Shown here piece after piece: positions 1 to 7,855 of a DNA stretch of 64,000 nucleotides. The stretch spans positions 372,001 through 436,000 of the forward strand of contig NZ_SRRO01000001.1 in assembly GCF_004785795.1 (NCBI RefSeq), written 5' to 3'. This DNA is from Nocardioides eburneiflavus (GTDB lineage: Bacteria; Actinomycetota; Actinomycetes; Propionibacteriales; Nocardioidaceae). The notes under the pieces were generated by a model. That model was given only the letters and a program-made list of their open reading frames with translations, searched no databases and was not told where the DNA came from. Within the stretch, counting starts at the first letter, position 1, and the number at the start of each line of letters is the position of its first letter. The position numbers and the translations under genes are program-made.

Positions 1-466
1 TGCTGTAGAGCAGGAAGACCGCGACGCCGATGAAGATCTCGGTCGTGCGCTTGTTGAGGAACCCGCGGACGACCAGGTAGACGATCCAGCCGAAGATCAG
101 CACCGACGCGCCCGCGTGGTTGCTGCCGGGCTGGGCGAACAGCCACACGCCGAGCCCGCCGACGACCCAGATGATCGCGGTCGCGGCCAGCCCGCGCGCG
201 ATGCCGGTGGCGAGGGTGAGGAACCCGAGCACCAGCACCGGGACCGTGTTGCTGACGAGGTGGTCGAAGCCGAAGTGCAGCGTCGGGGCCGTCGCGATGC
301 CGACGAGCCCGTCCTCGCTGCGCGGGCGCACCCCGTACGCGTCGAGCGGGTTGCCCGTCGTGGCGTCGAAGATCTCGAGCACCCACAGCACCATGACGAA
401 CCCGCCGGTGAGCAGCGCGGCGCCCTTCCAGGCGGGCTCCCGGGCGGTGGTCTGCAGGCTGGTCAT
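1..466 (-). CDS. rhomboid-family intramembrane protease, C-terminus outside the window
   Basis: I translated the minus strand from the ATG at 466. It gives a multi-helix membrane protein of which 155 residues are inside the window. A His-x-x-x-Asn pair in HLVSN follows the first long loop, and a later helix starts with GSNHAGASV. This fits the rhomboid fold, with Ser in GASV as the likely nucleophile. The classical motif is GxSG, and here the last position is Val, so activity is uncertain. The ATG overlaps the stop of the upstream oxidoreductase gene by 4 bases (ATGA), suggesting translational coupling. The partner His of the Ser-His dyad would lie outside the window. Confidence 0.75.
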   Translation of the reverse strand, partial: MTSLQTTAREPAWKGAALLTGGFVMVLWVLEIFDATTGNPLDAYGVRPRSEDGLVGIATAPTLHFGFDHLVSNTVPVLVLGFLTLATGIARGLAATAIIWVVGGLGVWLFAQPGSNHAGASVLIFGWIVYLVVRGFLNKRTTEIFIGVAVFLLYS

Positions 467-951
467 CTCGCCGCCACCTCGGGCGGGAAGCCGCCGGTCG
501 AGACCGTGCCCCAGCGGGTCGGGGTGATCCGCAGCAGCGACTTGCCCTGGTCGACCATCGCCCGGCGGTACTCGTCCCAGTCGGAGTGCTCGCCCGCGAT
601 CGTGCGGAAGTACTCGACGAACGCGTCGAGCGCCTCCTCGCTGGGGGTGTCGCCCTCGCTGGCGTCGAGCACCTCGCAGGTGCCGTCGACCTGCACCCAC
701 GCGTCGTCCCAGTCGTCGGAGAGGACGACGACCGACACGTCGGGACGCCGTCGCGCGTTCTTCGTCTTGGCGCGCTGCGGGTAGGTCGCGACGACGATCC
801 GGCCGCTGTCGTCGATGCCGCCGGCGACCGGCGAGGCCTGCGGGCTGCCGTCGGCGCGCCGCGTGATGAGCAGCATGTGGTGGCGCGGGCGTACGAAGTC
901 CAGCAGCTCGTCGAGCCCGACCTCGGTGTTCGTGGCGATGGTGGGTGCCAT
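463..951 (-). CDS. PPOX-class, probably F420-dependent oxidoreductase
   Basis: A 162-residue protein starting MAPTIATNTEVGLDELLDF. Size and sequence match the split-barrel flavin/F420-binding family related to pyridoxamine phosphate oxidase. The stretch RHHMLLITRRADGSPQASPV is the usual first strand pair, and VVATYPQRAKTKNARRRP is the basic cofactor-phosphate binding segment. The substrate cannot be read from sequence. The ATG at 951 follows the TAA of the HNH gene (964-962) with no clear Shine-Dalgarno sequence. Its frame is open upstream into the HNH gene because that gene is frameshifted, so an automatic caller would fuse the two. It is translationally coupled to the rhomboid gene downstream. 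Confidence 0.82.
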   Translation of the reverse strand: MAPTIATNTEVGLDELLDFVRPRHHMLLITRRADGSPQASPVAGGIDDSGRIVVATYPQRAKTKNARRRPDVSVVVLSDDWDDAWVQVDGTCEVLDASEGDTPSEEALDAFVEYFRTIAGEHSDWDEYRRAMVDQGKSLLRITPTRWGTVSTGGFPPEVAAR

Positions 952-961
952 GGCGTCGAGG

Positions 962-2196
962 TTATCTGCGGGGGTGGAACAGGAAGTCGCCGTTGGCCAG
1001 GCGGTCGGCGCGGAAGGCGTCGTCGTGGATGGGGGGTGGTGGTGGCTGCACAGCAGCGCCCCGTCGGCGAGGTCCGTACGCCCGCCGGCGTGCCAGGGGT
1101 CGAGGTGGTGGGCCTCGCACCAGGTGCCGGGGACGTCGCACCCCTCGGCGCGGCAGGTGCGGTCGCGGACCAGCATCGCCTTGCGCTGCGCGGGGCTGAA
1201 GAGTCGCCGTGTCCGGCCGAGGTCGAGCGGCAGGCTGTCGCCGCCGAGGACGACGGGCAGGATCTTGGCGGTGCAGGCGAGCCGGCGTGCCTGGGCGGCG
1301 CTGAGGCGGTCGCCGGTGAGGTCGTCGCCGGGGACGAGTCCGGCGCCGATGAGGTCGGCGGCCGCGAGCTCGGCCCGGAGCGACGCGAGCGGGACGGTGA
1401 CGACGAGGGTGGTCGCGTCGCCGGCGTGCAGCGGCATCCGCAAGGAGTCGGCCGCCTCGAGGAACTGGGCGAAGGCCTCTCCCAGGCGTCGGGGGTAGGC
1501 GAGTCGGGCGACTGCGTCGCCGGGCTTGTCGCCGGCCTTCTTCCCGGCGCCGCGCGGGCTGGCGTACGCCTCGAGGTAGGTCGCGAGCCGGGTGGCCGCG
1601 TGGTCGGGGATGCGGCCGGAGACGCGGGTGGTGCCATCGCCGAGACGGCGCAGGGTGAGTCGGGTCTTCCGCGCTGCACCGGCCTCGAGGTCGGCGAGCC
1701 GGGCCGCCTCGGCAGGCTCGGCGACGTCGGGGGCGACGACGTCGAGGATCCGACGCCCGATGCGACCGAGCTCCCTCGGCCCGAACTCCGCGGCCCGCTC
1801 CACCAGGTGCGCCTCGGCGCGGGACACCGTCTCGGCGTCGACCACCTCGGGCAGCGCGCCGAGCGCGCGGTGGACGACATGGGCCTGCGCCAGCGTCACG
1901 GCCCCCTCGCGCATCGCCGCGGCCAGCGCGGGGCGCTCGCGGTTGAGCGCGGTCGCCAGGGCGAGGTCGGCCCGCGCGTCGGCGACCCGGGTGCGCGTGT
2001 GGTGCGCCAACCAGCCCGCGGCGTCCTTGGCGGCCGTCTGCTCGGCGAGGTCGCCGGCGTCGCCCAGGATCCGCAGTCGCAGCTCGGCCAGCTGCGACTC
2101 GGCGGCGACGAGCTCGCGTAGCGCGACGGCCTTGAGCGACGCGCGTACGTCGGTGGCGGCAGCGACGATGGGGTGGGTCACGCTGGGCTGGATCAC
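962..2196 (-). pseudogene. DUF222/HNH endonuclease protein, frameshifted near its end
   Basis: The gene starts at GTG 2196, seven bases after AGGAGG at 2209-2204. The first ~390 residues form a DUF222 domain followed by an HNH core (CRAEGCDVPGTWCEAHHLDPW, then GALLCSHHH). At the CCCCCC tract at 1031-1036 the frame is lost. One extra base restores the typical ending IHDDAFRADRLANGDFLFHPRR and a TAA at 964-962. Without it the frame runs into the oxidoreductase gene. This family resembles the 13E12-repeat proteins of mycobacteria. The HNH catalytic core is upstream of the shift, so the product may still work if the shift is a sequencing error, which the homopolymer makes plausible. Confidence 0.75.
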
Positions 2197-2270
2197 CACC
2201 AGGCCTCCTCTCGACGACGGGTCCCATGCCGCGCACACGCGCGGCTGGTCGACGGTCGTCGCCCCTGGAG

Positions 2271-2284
2271 GCCCCCCGGGGGGC
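2271..2284. terminator. GC-only palindrome between HNH and HAD genes
   Basis: GCCCCCCGGGGGGC is a perfect 14-base palindrome in the 2197-2375 gap, downstream of the HAD gene on the minus strand. No T tract follows on that strand. It may be a weak terminator or simply an extreme GC repeat. Confidence 0.3.
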
Positions 2285-2375
2285 TATTACTCACCCTCGC
2301 AACTCGCTGCGTCCAGCCAGAGCCCGGGTTGGACGATCACCCTAGGGCCCTGGACCTCTTCAACGTGCGTCCAGA

Positions 2376-3056
2376 CTACACCGATCCTTCACTATCCGCA
2401 ACGGTGTTCGACATGCTTCCACGGAGGTCTTCGACGGTCCGCCCCTCGAGCGTCGGCCACATCAGGAAGTCACCGCTCCCGGGCAGCACCGCGTCGTGGG
2501 GCACGGCAATGGTGGTCGCGCCCGACGCGATCGCCGCGGCCAGGCCGTTGGGCGAGTCCTCGACGGCGACGCAGTCCCGCGCGCGTACGCCGAGCAGCTC
2601 GGCGGCACGGAGGTAGGGCTCCGGCGACGGCTTGGTCCGCGCGACGTCCTCGGACCCGACAACGACGCTGATCGCCCCGTCGGGCGCGGCCGCGGCGACC
2701 AACGCCGCCATCTCGTGCGAGGAGGTCGTGGCGATCGCGCAGGAGATGCCTTCGCGCACCAGCTCCGCCAGCAGCTCGCGTACGCCCGGTCGCCACGGCA
2801 CCTCCAATTGCAGCGACTCGATCACCCGACGCTCGAGCGCGGCGACCAGCTCCGCCGCATCCATGTCCACGCCGGCGGCCTGCATCGCGACCGCGGTGTC
2901 GTGCATGTCGGCACCGACCAGCGCCAGCCCCTGCTCCCTGGTCCACGTGCCGCCGTGCTGCTCGACCAGGACGAACTGCTGCGCGATCCAGATCGGCTCG
3001 CTGTCGATGAGCGTGCCGTCCATGTCCCACAGGACGGCGGCGAGGCGGGAGGTCAT
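2376..3056 (-). CDS. HAD-superfamily phosphatase/phosphoglucomutase-like
   Basis: A 226-residue protein from ATG 3056. The first HAD motif DMDGT is at residues 11-15 (nucleophile Asp11, acid/base Asp13). Motif II lies in CAIATTSS, motif III is the Lys of TKPSPEPY, and motif IV is EDSPNG. A helical cap follows motif I, as in subfamily IA with phosphoglycolate phosphatase and beta-phosphoglucomutase. The pattern DMDGTLIDSEP with KPSPEPYL is typical of sugar-phosphate phosphatases, but the substrate cannot be assigned. The gene seems to stand alone, about 130 bases downstream of the exporter gene. Confidence 0.85.
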   Translation of the reverse strand: MTSRLAAVLWDMDGTLIDSEPIWIAQQFVLVEQHGGTWTREQGLALVGADMHDTAVAMQAAGVDMDAAELVAALERRVIESLQLEVPWRPGVRELLAELVREGISCAIATTSSHEMAALVAAAAPDGAISVVVGSEDVARTKPSPEPYLRAAELLGVRARDCVAVEDSPNGLAAAIASGATTIAVPHDAVLPGSGDFLMWPTLEGRTVEDLRGSMSNTVADSEGSV

Positions 3057-3184
3057 GAGATCAGGGTGCGTCGCTGCGCGCGAAGAAGTGCGGACGTTCA
3101 CACGTGTGGCGGTTGTCGCCCTCAGATCTCCCGACGGAGGGCGACCACCTGCGCTGCAACTCCTTGGTCGGGTTGCGATCGGTG

Positions 3185-4018
3185 TCAGGCGCCGGCGTGG
3201 ACGAGCAGGACTGAGCACACAGCTGCCAGCAGTCCCCAGATCTGGATCCGGTGGATGTGCTCGCGGAGCACCAGGACCGCCAAGGCGACGGTGAAGGCGG
3301 AGTAGAGAGCGATCACCAGACTGCCCAGCGCCAGGTCGCCGAACTGGAAGGTGAAGTACATGGCGACGTTGGCGACGACGTCGACCAGGCCGATGAGGAC
3401 CGGGACGGCCCAGCTGCGCAGCCGCTGCGACCACGGCACTGCCTGGCGGCCGCGATGCTGGGTGACGAGGAACGTGAAGACGACGAGCGTGGCGGTCGCG
3501 CGGGCCGCGACGAGCGGCAGCATGCCTGACCCCGTCGGGATCTCGGCGGTGAGCACGAAGCTCAGCGCGAAGGCGGTGCCGGCGGCGATGGCCAGGACGA
3601 GCGTCGCGGGCTGGACCCTGCGCTGCTTGCCGGTCAGGTCGCAGCTGACCATGACGACCGCGGCGAGGCCGAGCGCGATGCCGGCCCAGGCCCAGCCTTG
3701 TGGCTGCTCACCCTGGGCGACGCCGACCACGACAGGGATGGCCGCGACGAGCACTGCGGTGACCGGCGAGACCACGCTGATGGGCCCGGCTGCGAGGGCG
3801 AGGTAGAACCACCAGATCGCGAAGGCCATCACAGCGCCCGAGGCGGCTCCCCACGCCAGCCCGGCGTAGGTGGAGTCACCGGGGACCACGAGCGCCAGGA
3901 GGGCCATCCCGATCACGGACGTGGGATAGGCCACCGCGACCACGCCGAGAGCGCTGCTGCGTCGCGAGGCCACGCCTCCCAGGTAGTCGCTGACGCCGTA
4001 TGCGGCTGACGAGACCAA
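3185..4018 (-). CDS. EamA/DMT-family exporter, N-terminus affected by a possible frameshift
   Basis: About 277 residues forming roughly nine to ten hydrophobic helices, with the duplicated EamA layout. The start AAYGVSDYLGGVASRRSS is the family's usual first helix. The only in-frame start is a TTG at 4018, right after an in-frame stop. A GTG at 4037 has a good AGGAG site upstream and would give MSTLTPLVSSAAYGVSDY if the C6 run at 4024-4019 were C5. That looks like the true N-terminus, so the C tract is probably a sequencing error or a phase-variable site. The gene is divergent from an ArgP-like regulator, a common arrangement for amino-acid or metabolite exporters. Confidence 0.8.
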   Translation of the reverse strand: MVSSAAYGVSDYLGGVASRRSSALGVVAVAYPTSVIGMALLALVVPGDSTYAGLAWGAASGAVMAFAIWWFYLALAAGPISVVSPVTAVLVAAIPVVVGVAQGEQPQGWAWAGIALGLAAVVMVSCDLTGKQRRVQPATLVLAIAAGTAFALSFVLTAEIPTGSGMLPLVAARATATLVVFTFLVTQHRGRQAVPWSQRLRSWAVPVLIGLVDVVANVAMYFTFQFGDLALGSLVIALYSAFTVALAVLVLREHIHRIQIWGLLAAVCSVLLVHAGA

Positions 4019-4147
4019 GGGGGGTCAGAGTCGACACGAGCTCTCCTCTCCGAGCAGTCGATGGTGGTGCCGGGCAGTCGTGCCGGGCAGTCCTGCCCGC
4101 ACCCATCACGCTGCCGCACTGCCCCGGTGAGCACCAGCGAAAGAACC

Positions 4148-4170
4148 TATAGATGGTTTAGCGTTGCTAT
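4148..4170. promoter_or_regulatory. probable promoter and operator of the LysR gene
   Basis: TATAGA at 4148-4153 resembles a -10 element, about 18 bases before the ATG, so the transcript would be nearly leaderless. CTAT at the left edge and at 4167-4170 flanks an AT-rich stretch that stands out in this GC-rich DNA, as LysR binding sites often do. The site would serve autoregulation and control of the divergent exporter. Confidence 0.4.
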
Positions 4171-5064
4171 ATGCGGGTGGGGATCGAGGCGCTGGAGACG
4201 CTCATGGCCGTCTGCGACGAGGGCACCTTCGGTGGAGCGGCGGCCCGGCTGCACATCACCACGGGCGCCGTGAGCCAACGGATCGCGGGCCTGGAGAAGC
4301 AGATCGGTCACCCGGTGGTCGTGCGGCGGCAGCCCGTCAGCGCGACCCACGTGGGGCGTGAGCTGCTGCGGCTGGCCCGGCAGTCCCTCCTGCTGCAGCA
4401 GGAGGCCGGTGTACGCCTCGCCGAGGAGCTGCACGCGACGGAGCCCTCGATCCGGCTGTCGCTGGCGGTCAACGCCGACTCCCTCTCGACGTGGTTCCAG
4501 CCCGTGGTGCAGGCCATCGCCGCGGAGGGCAGGCTGCTCCTCGACCTGCGCATCGAGGATCAAGACCGCACCGGCGACCTCTTGCGGTCCGGCACGGTCC
4601 TGGCCGCCGTCACCACCGACGCCGAGGCCGGGGCGGGATGCACGACAGAGTCCCTGGGGTGGATGCGCTACCTGCCTGTCTGCTCCCCCGCGATCGCGCC
4701 CGCCGCCGGTCAAGAGCTCGACGAGTACCTCGGCACCGTGCCGATGCTCCAGTTCGACAGCCTCGACGCGCTACCGCTGCAGTTCATGGACCAGTTCGGG
4801 GTCACCACGCCACCGTCCGCGCACTTCATCCCGTCCAACCGGGAGTACTTCGACGCGGTGCGGCTCGGCCTGGGGTGGAGCGTCCTGCCCGAGGACCAAG
4901 TCCACTCGGCCCTCGAGGACGAGGACCTGGTCCTCCTCCATCCCACCGCCAGCGTCGACGTCGCGCTCCACTGGCAGCGGTGGCGCATCTCCTCCGCCAC
5001 GCTCGACCAGGTCACCGACCTGGTGCGGCAGGCGGCCCATCGAAGGCTGCGTCGCACGCACTAG
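4171..5064 (+). CDS. LysR-family regulator, ArgP/LysG type
   Basis: 297 residues. The N-terminal winged helix-turn-helix is at about residues 3-60 (ALETLMAVCDEGTFGGAAARLHITTGAVSQRIAGLEKQIG), followed by the effector-binding domain. Binding-domain features such as FIPSNREYFDAVRLGLGWSVLPEDQV match the ArgP/LysG group, which senses basic amino acids and drives an exporter. Here the divergent gene is an EamA transporter rather than LysE/ArgO, so the exported solute is uncertain. The TAG stop shares the four bases CTAG (5061-5064) with the stop of the convergent amidohydrolase gene. Confidence 0.87.
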   Translation: MRVGIEALETLMAVCDEGTFGGAAARLHITTGAVSQRIAGLEKQIGHPVVVRRQPVSATHVGRELLRLARQSLLLQQEAGVRLAEELHATEPSIRLSLAVNADSLSTWFQPVVQAIAAEGRLLLDLRIEDQDRTGDLLRSGTVLAAVTTDAEAGAGCTTESLGWMRYLPVCSPAIAPAAGQELDEYLGTVPMLQFDSLDALPLQFMDQFGVTTPPSAHFIPSNREYFDAVRLGLGWSVLPEDQVHSALEDEDLVLLHPTASVDVALHWQRWRISSATLDQVTDLVRQAAHRRLRRTH

Positions 5065-6674
5065 ACCTCCCCACCGTCCACCCACACCCGTTCCACCGAG
5101 GCCGCCCCCACCTCACGAGGCTCGTCGAAGACGTCCCGGTCCAGCAGCACCAGGTCCGCCGCGGCACCGGGCGCGATCGTCCCGGGGTCGTCGCGGTGGC
5201 ACACCCACGCCGATCCCGAGGTGTACGCCGCGAGCGCCACCTCGAGCGACAGCGCCTGATCGGGGAGGAACGGCTCGCTCCCCGCAGGCCCCGGTTCCCC
5301 GTACGCCATCCGGTGGACCGCCACGTGGATCGCCTCGAGCGGGTTCGGGGTGCTGACGGGCCAGTCGCTGCCGGCGACGAGGCGAGCACCGGCGCGGTGC
5401 AGGTCGCCGAACGGGTACTGCCGCGCGGCCCGCTCCTCGCCGAGGAACGGGATGGTCAGGTCGACCATCTGCTCGTCGAGACAGGCCCACAGCGCCTGGA
5501 TGTTGGCCGCGACGCCGAGCTCGGCGAAGCGACCGATGTCGGAGGGGTGCACCAGCTGCAGGTGCGCGATGTGGTGCCGCCGCGACGGGTCCGTCCCGAC
5601 GAGCGCGTCCAGCGCCTCGCGTACCCCGCGGTCCCCCAGCCCGTGGACGTGCACCTGGAAGCCCTCGGCGTCCAGGGCCGCGACAGCCGACCGCAGCAGC
5701 GCCGGCGACACGAACGACAGGCCGGAGTTCGACGTGGCGTGCCCGCAGCGGTCGAGGTACGGCTCGACCATCGCCGCCGTACCGTTCTCCGCCACGCCGT
5801 CCTGCATGATCTTCACCGACGTCGCGGCGAACCGCCCGTGCGAGTACGCCTCCCGCTTCTCCACCAGGTCGGCCACCTGCTCGAGGCCGCGCTCGCGCTC
5901 CCACCACAGCGCCCCGACGACCGTCGCCGTCAGGTCGCCCGACCGGGCCGCACGGAGATAGGTCGGCCCGGCGTCCTGCATCCCGGCGTACGCCCCGACG
6001 ATCGCGTCCTGCCAGCCGGTGATGCCGAGCGAGTGCAGGTGGCGCTGGCCCTCGAGCAGCCCGGCGTACAGCTCCTCCGCGTCGGGCAACGGCAGCACCG
6101 CCAGCACGAGGTCCATCGCGCCCTCGTGCAGCACGCCCGTCGGCTCGCCCGCGGCGTCGCGCTCGACGCGACCGTCGGCCGGGTCGCGGGTGTCGCGCGT
6201 GATCCCCGCGACGTCGAGCGCGCGGGTGTTGACCCAGATGCCGTGGTGGTCGCGGTTGACCAGCGCGGCGGGTCGGTCCGCGACCACCGTGTCCAGCTCG
6301 GCCGCGGTCGGCAGCCCGCCGGGGAAGGCCGCCATCGCCCAGCCGCCGCCCTGCACCCAGTCGAGCTCAGGGCGCGAGGCGGCGTACGACCCGACGTGCG
6401 CGAGGTAGGAAGCGCGGTCGACCGGCAGCCCGCTCAGGTCGCAGGTGAGCCGCTCGATCCCGCCCAGGACGGGGTGGACGTGCGCGTCGACGAAGCCCGG
6501 CAGCAGCAGCGCGCCGTCGCAGTCGACGACCTCCGCGCCGTCCGTACGCACCGTGCCGCCCACCGACACGATCCGGCCGTCGCTCACCAGCACGTCACCG
6601 ACCGCGCCGAGGTAGCGGACGCCGTCGAAGACCCGCGCCCCGGTGAGGACCAGCTCGGGCAGGTCGGGCGACAT
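5061..6674 (-). CDS. amidohydrolase family protein, YtcJ-like
   Basis: 537 residues from ATG 6674. The beta-sandwich start (LVLTGARVFDG) is followed by the metal-binding DAHVHP (His-x-His), later HVHGLGD and AHLQLVHP histidines, and the Asp of AGSDWPVSTPNP. This order is typical of the YtcJ/exoenzyme-regulatory branch of the amidohydrolase superfamily. These are presumed metal-dependent hydrolases of N-substituted amides or cyclic amides. The substrate is unknown. The C-terminus ends the sandwich (TIAPGAAADLVLLDRDVF). The gene is convergent with the LysR gene and stands alone. Confidence 0.85.
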   Translation of the reverse strand: MSPDLPELVLTGARVFDGVRYLGAVGDVLVSDGRIVSVGGTVRTDGAEVVDCDGALLLPGFVDAHVHPVLGGIERLTCDLSGLPVDRASYLAHVGSYAASRPELDWVQGGGWAMAAFPGGLPTAAELDTVVADRPAALVNRDHHGIWVNTRALDVAGITRDTRDPADGRVERDAAGEPTGVLHEGAMDLVLAVLPLPDAEELYAGLLEGQRHLHSLGITGWQDAIVGAYAGMQDAGPTYLRAARSGDLTATVVGALWWERERGLEQVADLVEKREAYSHGRFAATSVKIMQDGVAENGTAAMVEPYLDRCGHATSNSGLSFVSPALLRSAVAALDAEGFQVHVHGLGDRGVREALDALVGTDPSRRHHIAHLQLVHPSDIGRFAELGVAANIQALWACLDEQMVDLTIPFLGEERAARQYPFGDLHRAGARLVAGSDWPVSTPNPLEAIHVAVHRMAYGEPGPAGSEPFLPDQALSLEVALAAYTSGSAWVCHRDDPGTIAPGAAADLVLLDRDVFDEPREVGAASVERVWVDGGEV

Positions 6675-6943
6675 GGCGCCAATCTCCCCGATCCGGAGGG
6701 GTGGGACAAGGCGGTCCCCCGCACCCCTTCGGGCGGTTTGTCCGAAGGACCCGTGCCTGCTGTCGAGGCAGATCGGCGGCGTGAGCACCGTTCGACGTGA
6801 CCACCTTCCTCGCCCGCTCGGCCACCTGGGTCGGTCTACCCCGTTCGTCCTCATCCATACGGATCCTCGGGGTGTGACATCGCGGGCGCAGGTCTGGGGA
6901 ACGTGGGAGGGCACACCCCCACCACCCGGTGAAAGGACTCCCC
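6675..6943. other. non-coding gap with small inverted repeats
   Basis: No convincing gene. Two short hairpins are visible: GGGAC/GTCCC at 6703-6707 and 6714-6718, and CCTTCGG/CCGAAGG at 6726-6732 and 6742-6748. They lie between divergent genes and would be near the 5' ends of either transcript. I recognise no known riboswitch in them. Confidence 0.4.
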
Positions 6944-7774
6944 GTGGACATCGGTGACAGCTTCCAGAGGACGACCGACGGCATCTTCGACTTCCTGCCC
7001 AACCTCGTCGGCTTCCTCCTCATCCTGCTCGTCGGCTACCTCGTCTCGAAGATGGTCGCCAAGATCGTCAGGACGGTCCTCGACAAGGTCCACCTGGACC
7101 GACGGCTGCACGAGAGCTCGGCCAACAGGTACGTCGACGCGGTGCTGCCCGGGGCCTCACCGGCCAACGGCATCTCGCGCGTCGTGTTCTGGCTGATCTT
7201 CATCTTCTTCATCACCGCGGCCATCGGCGCGCTCGGCATCCCGGCCGCGACGAGCTTCATGAACGAGGTGCTCGCCTACCTGCCCAACGTGATCGTGGCG
7301 ATCCTCATCTTCATCGTCGCCGCGCTCCTCTCGGGTGCGGTCGCCGGCGCCGTCGTGCGGTTCATGGGCGACACCCCGACCGGCAAGGTCGTGGGCGCGG
7401 TCGCTCCCGCGGTCATCATGACGATCGCGTTCTTCATGATCCTCGAGCAGCTCCAGATCGCGCCCGAGATCGTGCGGATCGCCTTCACCGCGATCATGTT
7501 CGCCCTCGCCCTGGGCCTCGCCCTCGCGTTCGGCCTCGGCGGCCGTGAGCTCGCCGCCGACCTGCTCCGCCAGGCCAAGGACAAGGGCGGCAAGGCGGCC
7601 GACCAGACCAAGCGCGACGTCCAGCTGGGCGCCAACCGCGCCCGCGACGAGGTGGGCAGCCACACCGGCAGCTCGCACAGCAGCGGCAACGGCACGACCG
7701 GCACCAACTACCCCACGAGCGTGGACCCGGAGGCGACCCAGCACATGACGCCCCCGGCCCCGCCCAACCGCTGA
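6944..7774 (+). CDS. MscS-like (conserved TM helix) membrane protein
   Basis: About 276 residues. Helices at roughly residues 15-40, 80-105 and 110-135, with more at 145-200, fit the small 'conserved TM helix' group related to mechanosensitive channels. It lacks the large MscS beta domain. The tail after residue 205 is hydrophilic and rich in Lys, Gly, Ser and Thr. I chose the GTG at 6944 because AAAGGA lies six bases upstream. An in-frame GTG at 6929 exists but has no site. A strong hairpin follows at 7800-7827. Channel function is inferred from the family only. Confidence 0.8.
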   Translation: MDIGDSFQRTTDGIFDFLPNLVGFLLILLVGYLVSKMVAKIVRTVLDKVHLDRRLHESSANRYVDAVLPGASPANGISRVVFWLIFIFFITAAIGALGIPAATSFMNEVLAYLPNVIVAILIFIVAALLSGAVAGAVVRFMGDTPTGKVVGAVAPAVIMTIAFFMILEQLQIAPEIVRIAFTAIMFALALGLALAFGLGGRELAADLLRQAKDKGGKAADQTKRDVQLGANRARDEVGSHTGSSHSSGNGTTGTNYPTSVDPEATQHMTPPAPPNR

Positions 7775-7799
7775 CCCGCACCCAGAGGCACACGCAGGC

Positions 7800-7827
7800 G
7801 GCCCCCACCGGAGCACCGGTGGGGGCC
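7800..7827 (+). terminator. hairpin terminator after the MscS-like gene
   Basis: A perfect 12-base stem (GGCCCCCACCGG with CCGGTGGGGGCC) and a four-base loop AGCA lie 25 bases after the stop. There is no T tract, as is common for actinobacterial terminators. Confidence 0.75.
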
Positions 7828-7855
7828 GTCGCGCGCGTGGGATGCTGGAGGACCC

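Noticed and set aside
463..2238. 591-residue open frame joining an HNH protein with a PPOX oxidoreductase
   Set aside because: The join arises from a one-base shift at a C6 run. The HNH C-terminus continues in another frame, and the oxidoreductase has its own ATG at 951.
2403..2415. GTGTTCGACATG as a LexA box for the first HNH gene
   Set aside because: Only one half-site matches, and it lies inside the HAD coding end.
3099..3108. CACACGTGTG palindrome between HAD and exporter genes
   Set aside because: Short and isolated, with no promoter elements and no second copy.
4491..6800. 769-residue plus-strand frame over the amidohydrolase
   Set aside because: It is an antisense shadow of a well-supported gene in GC-rich DNA, with no family features.
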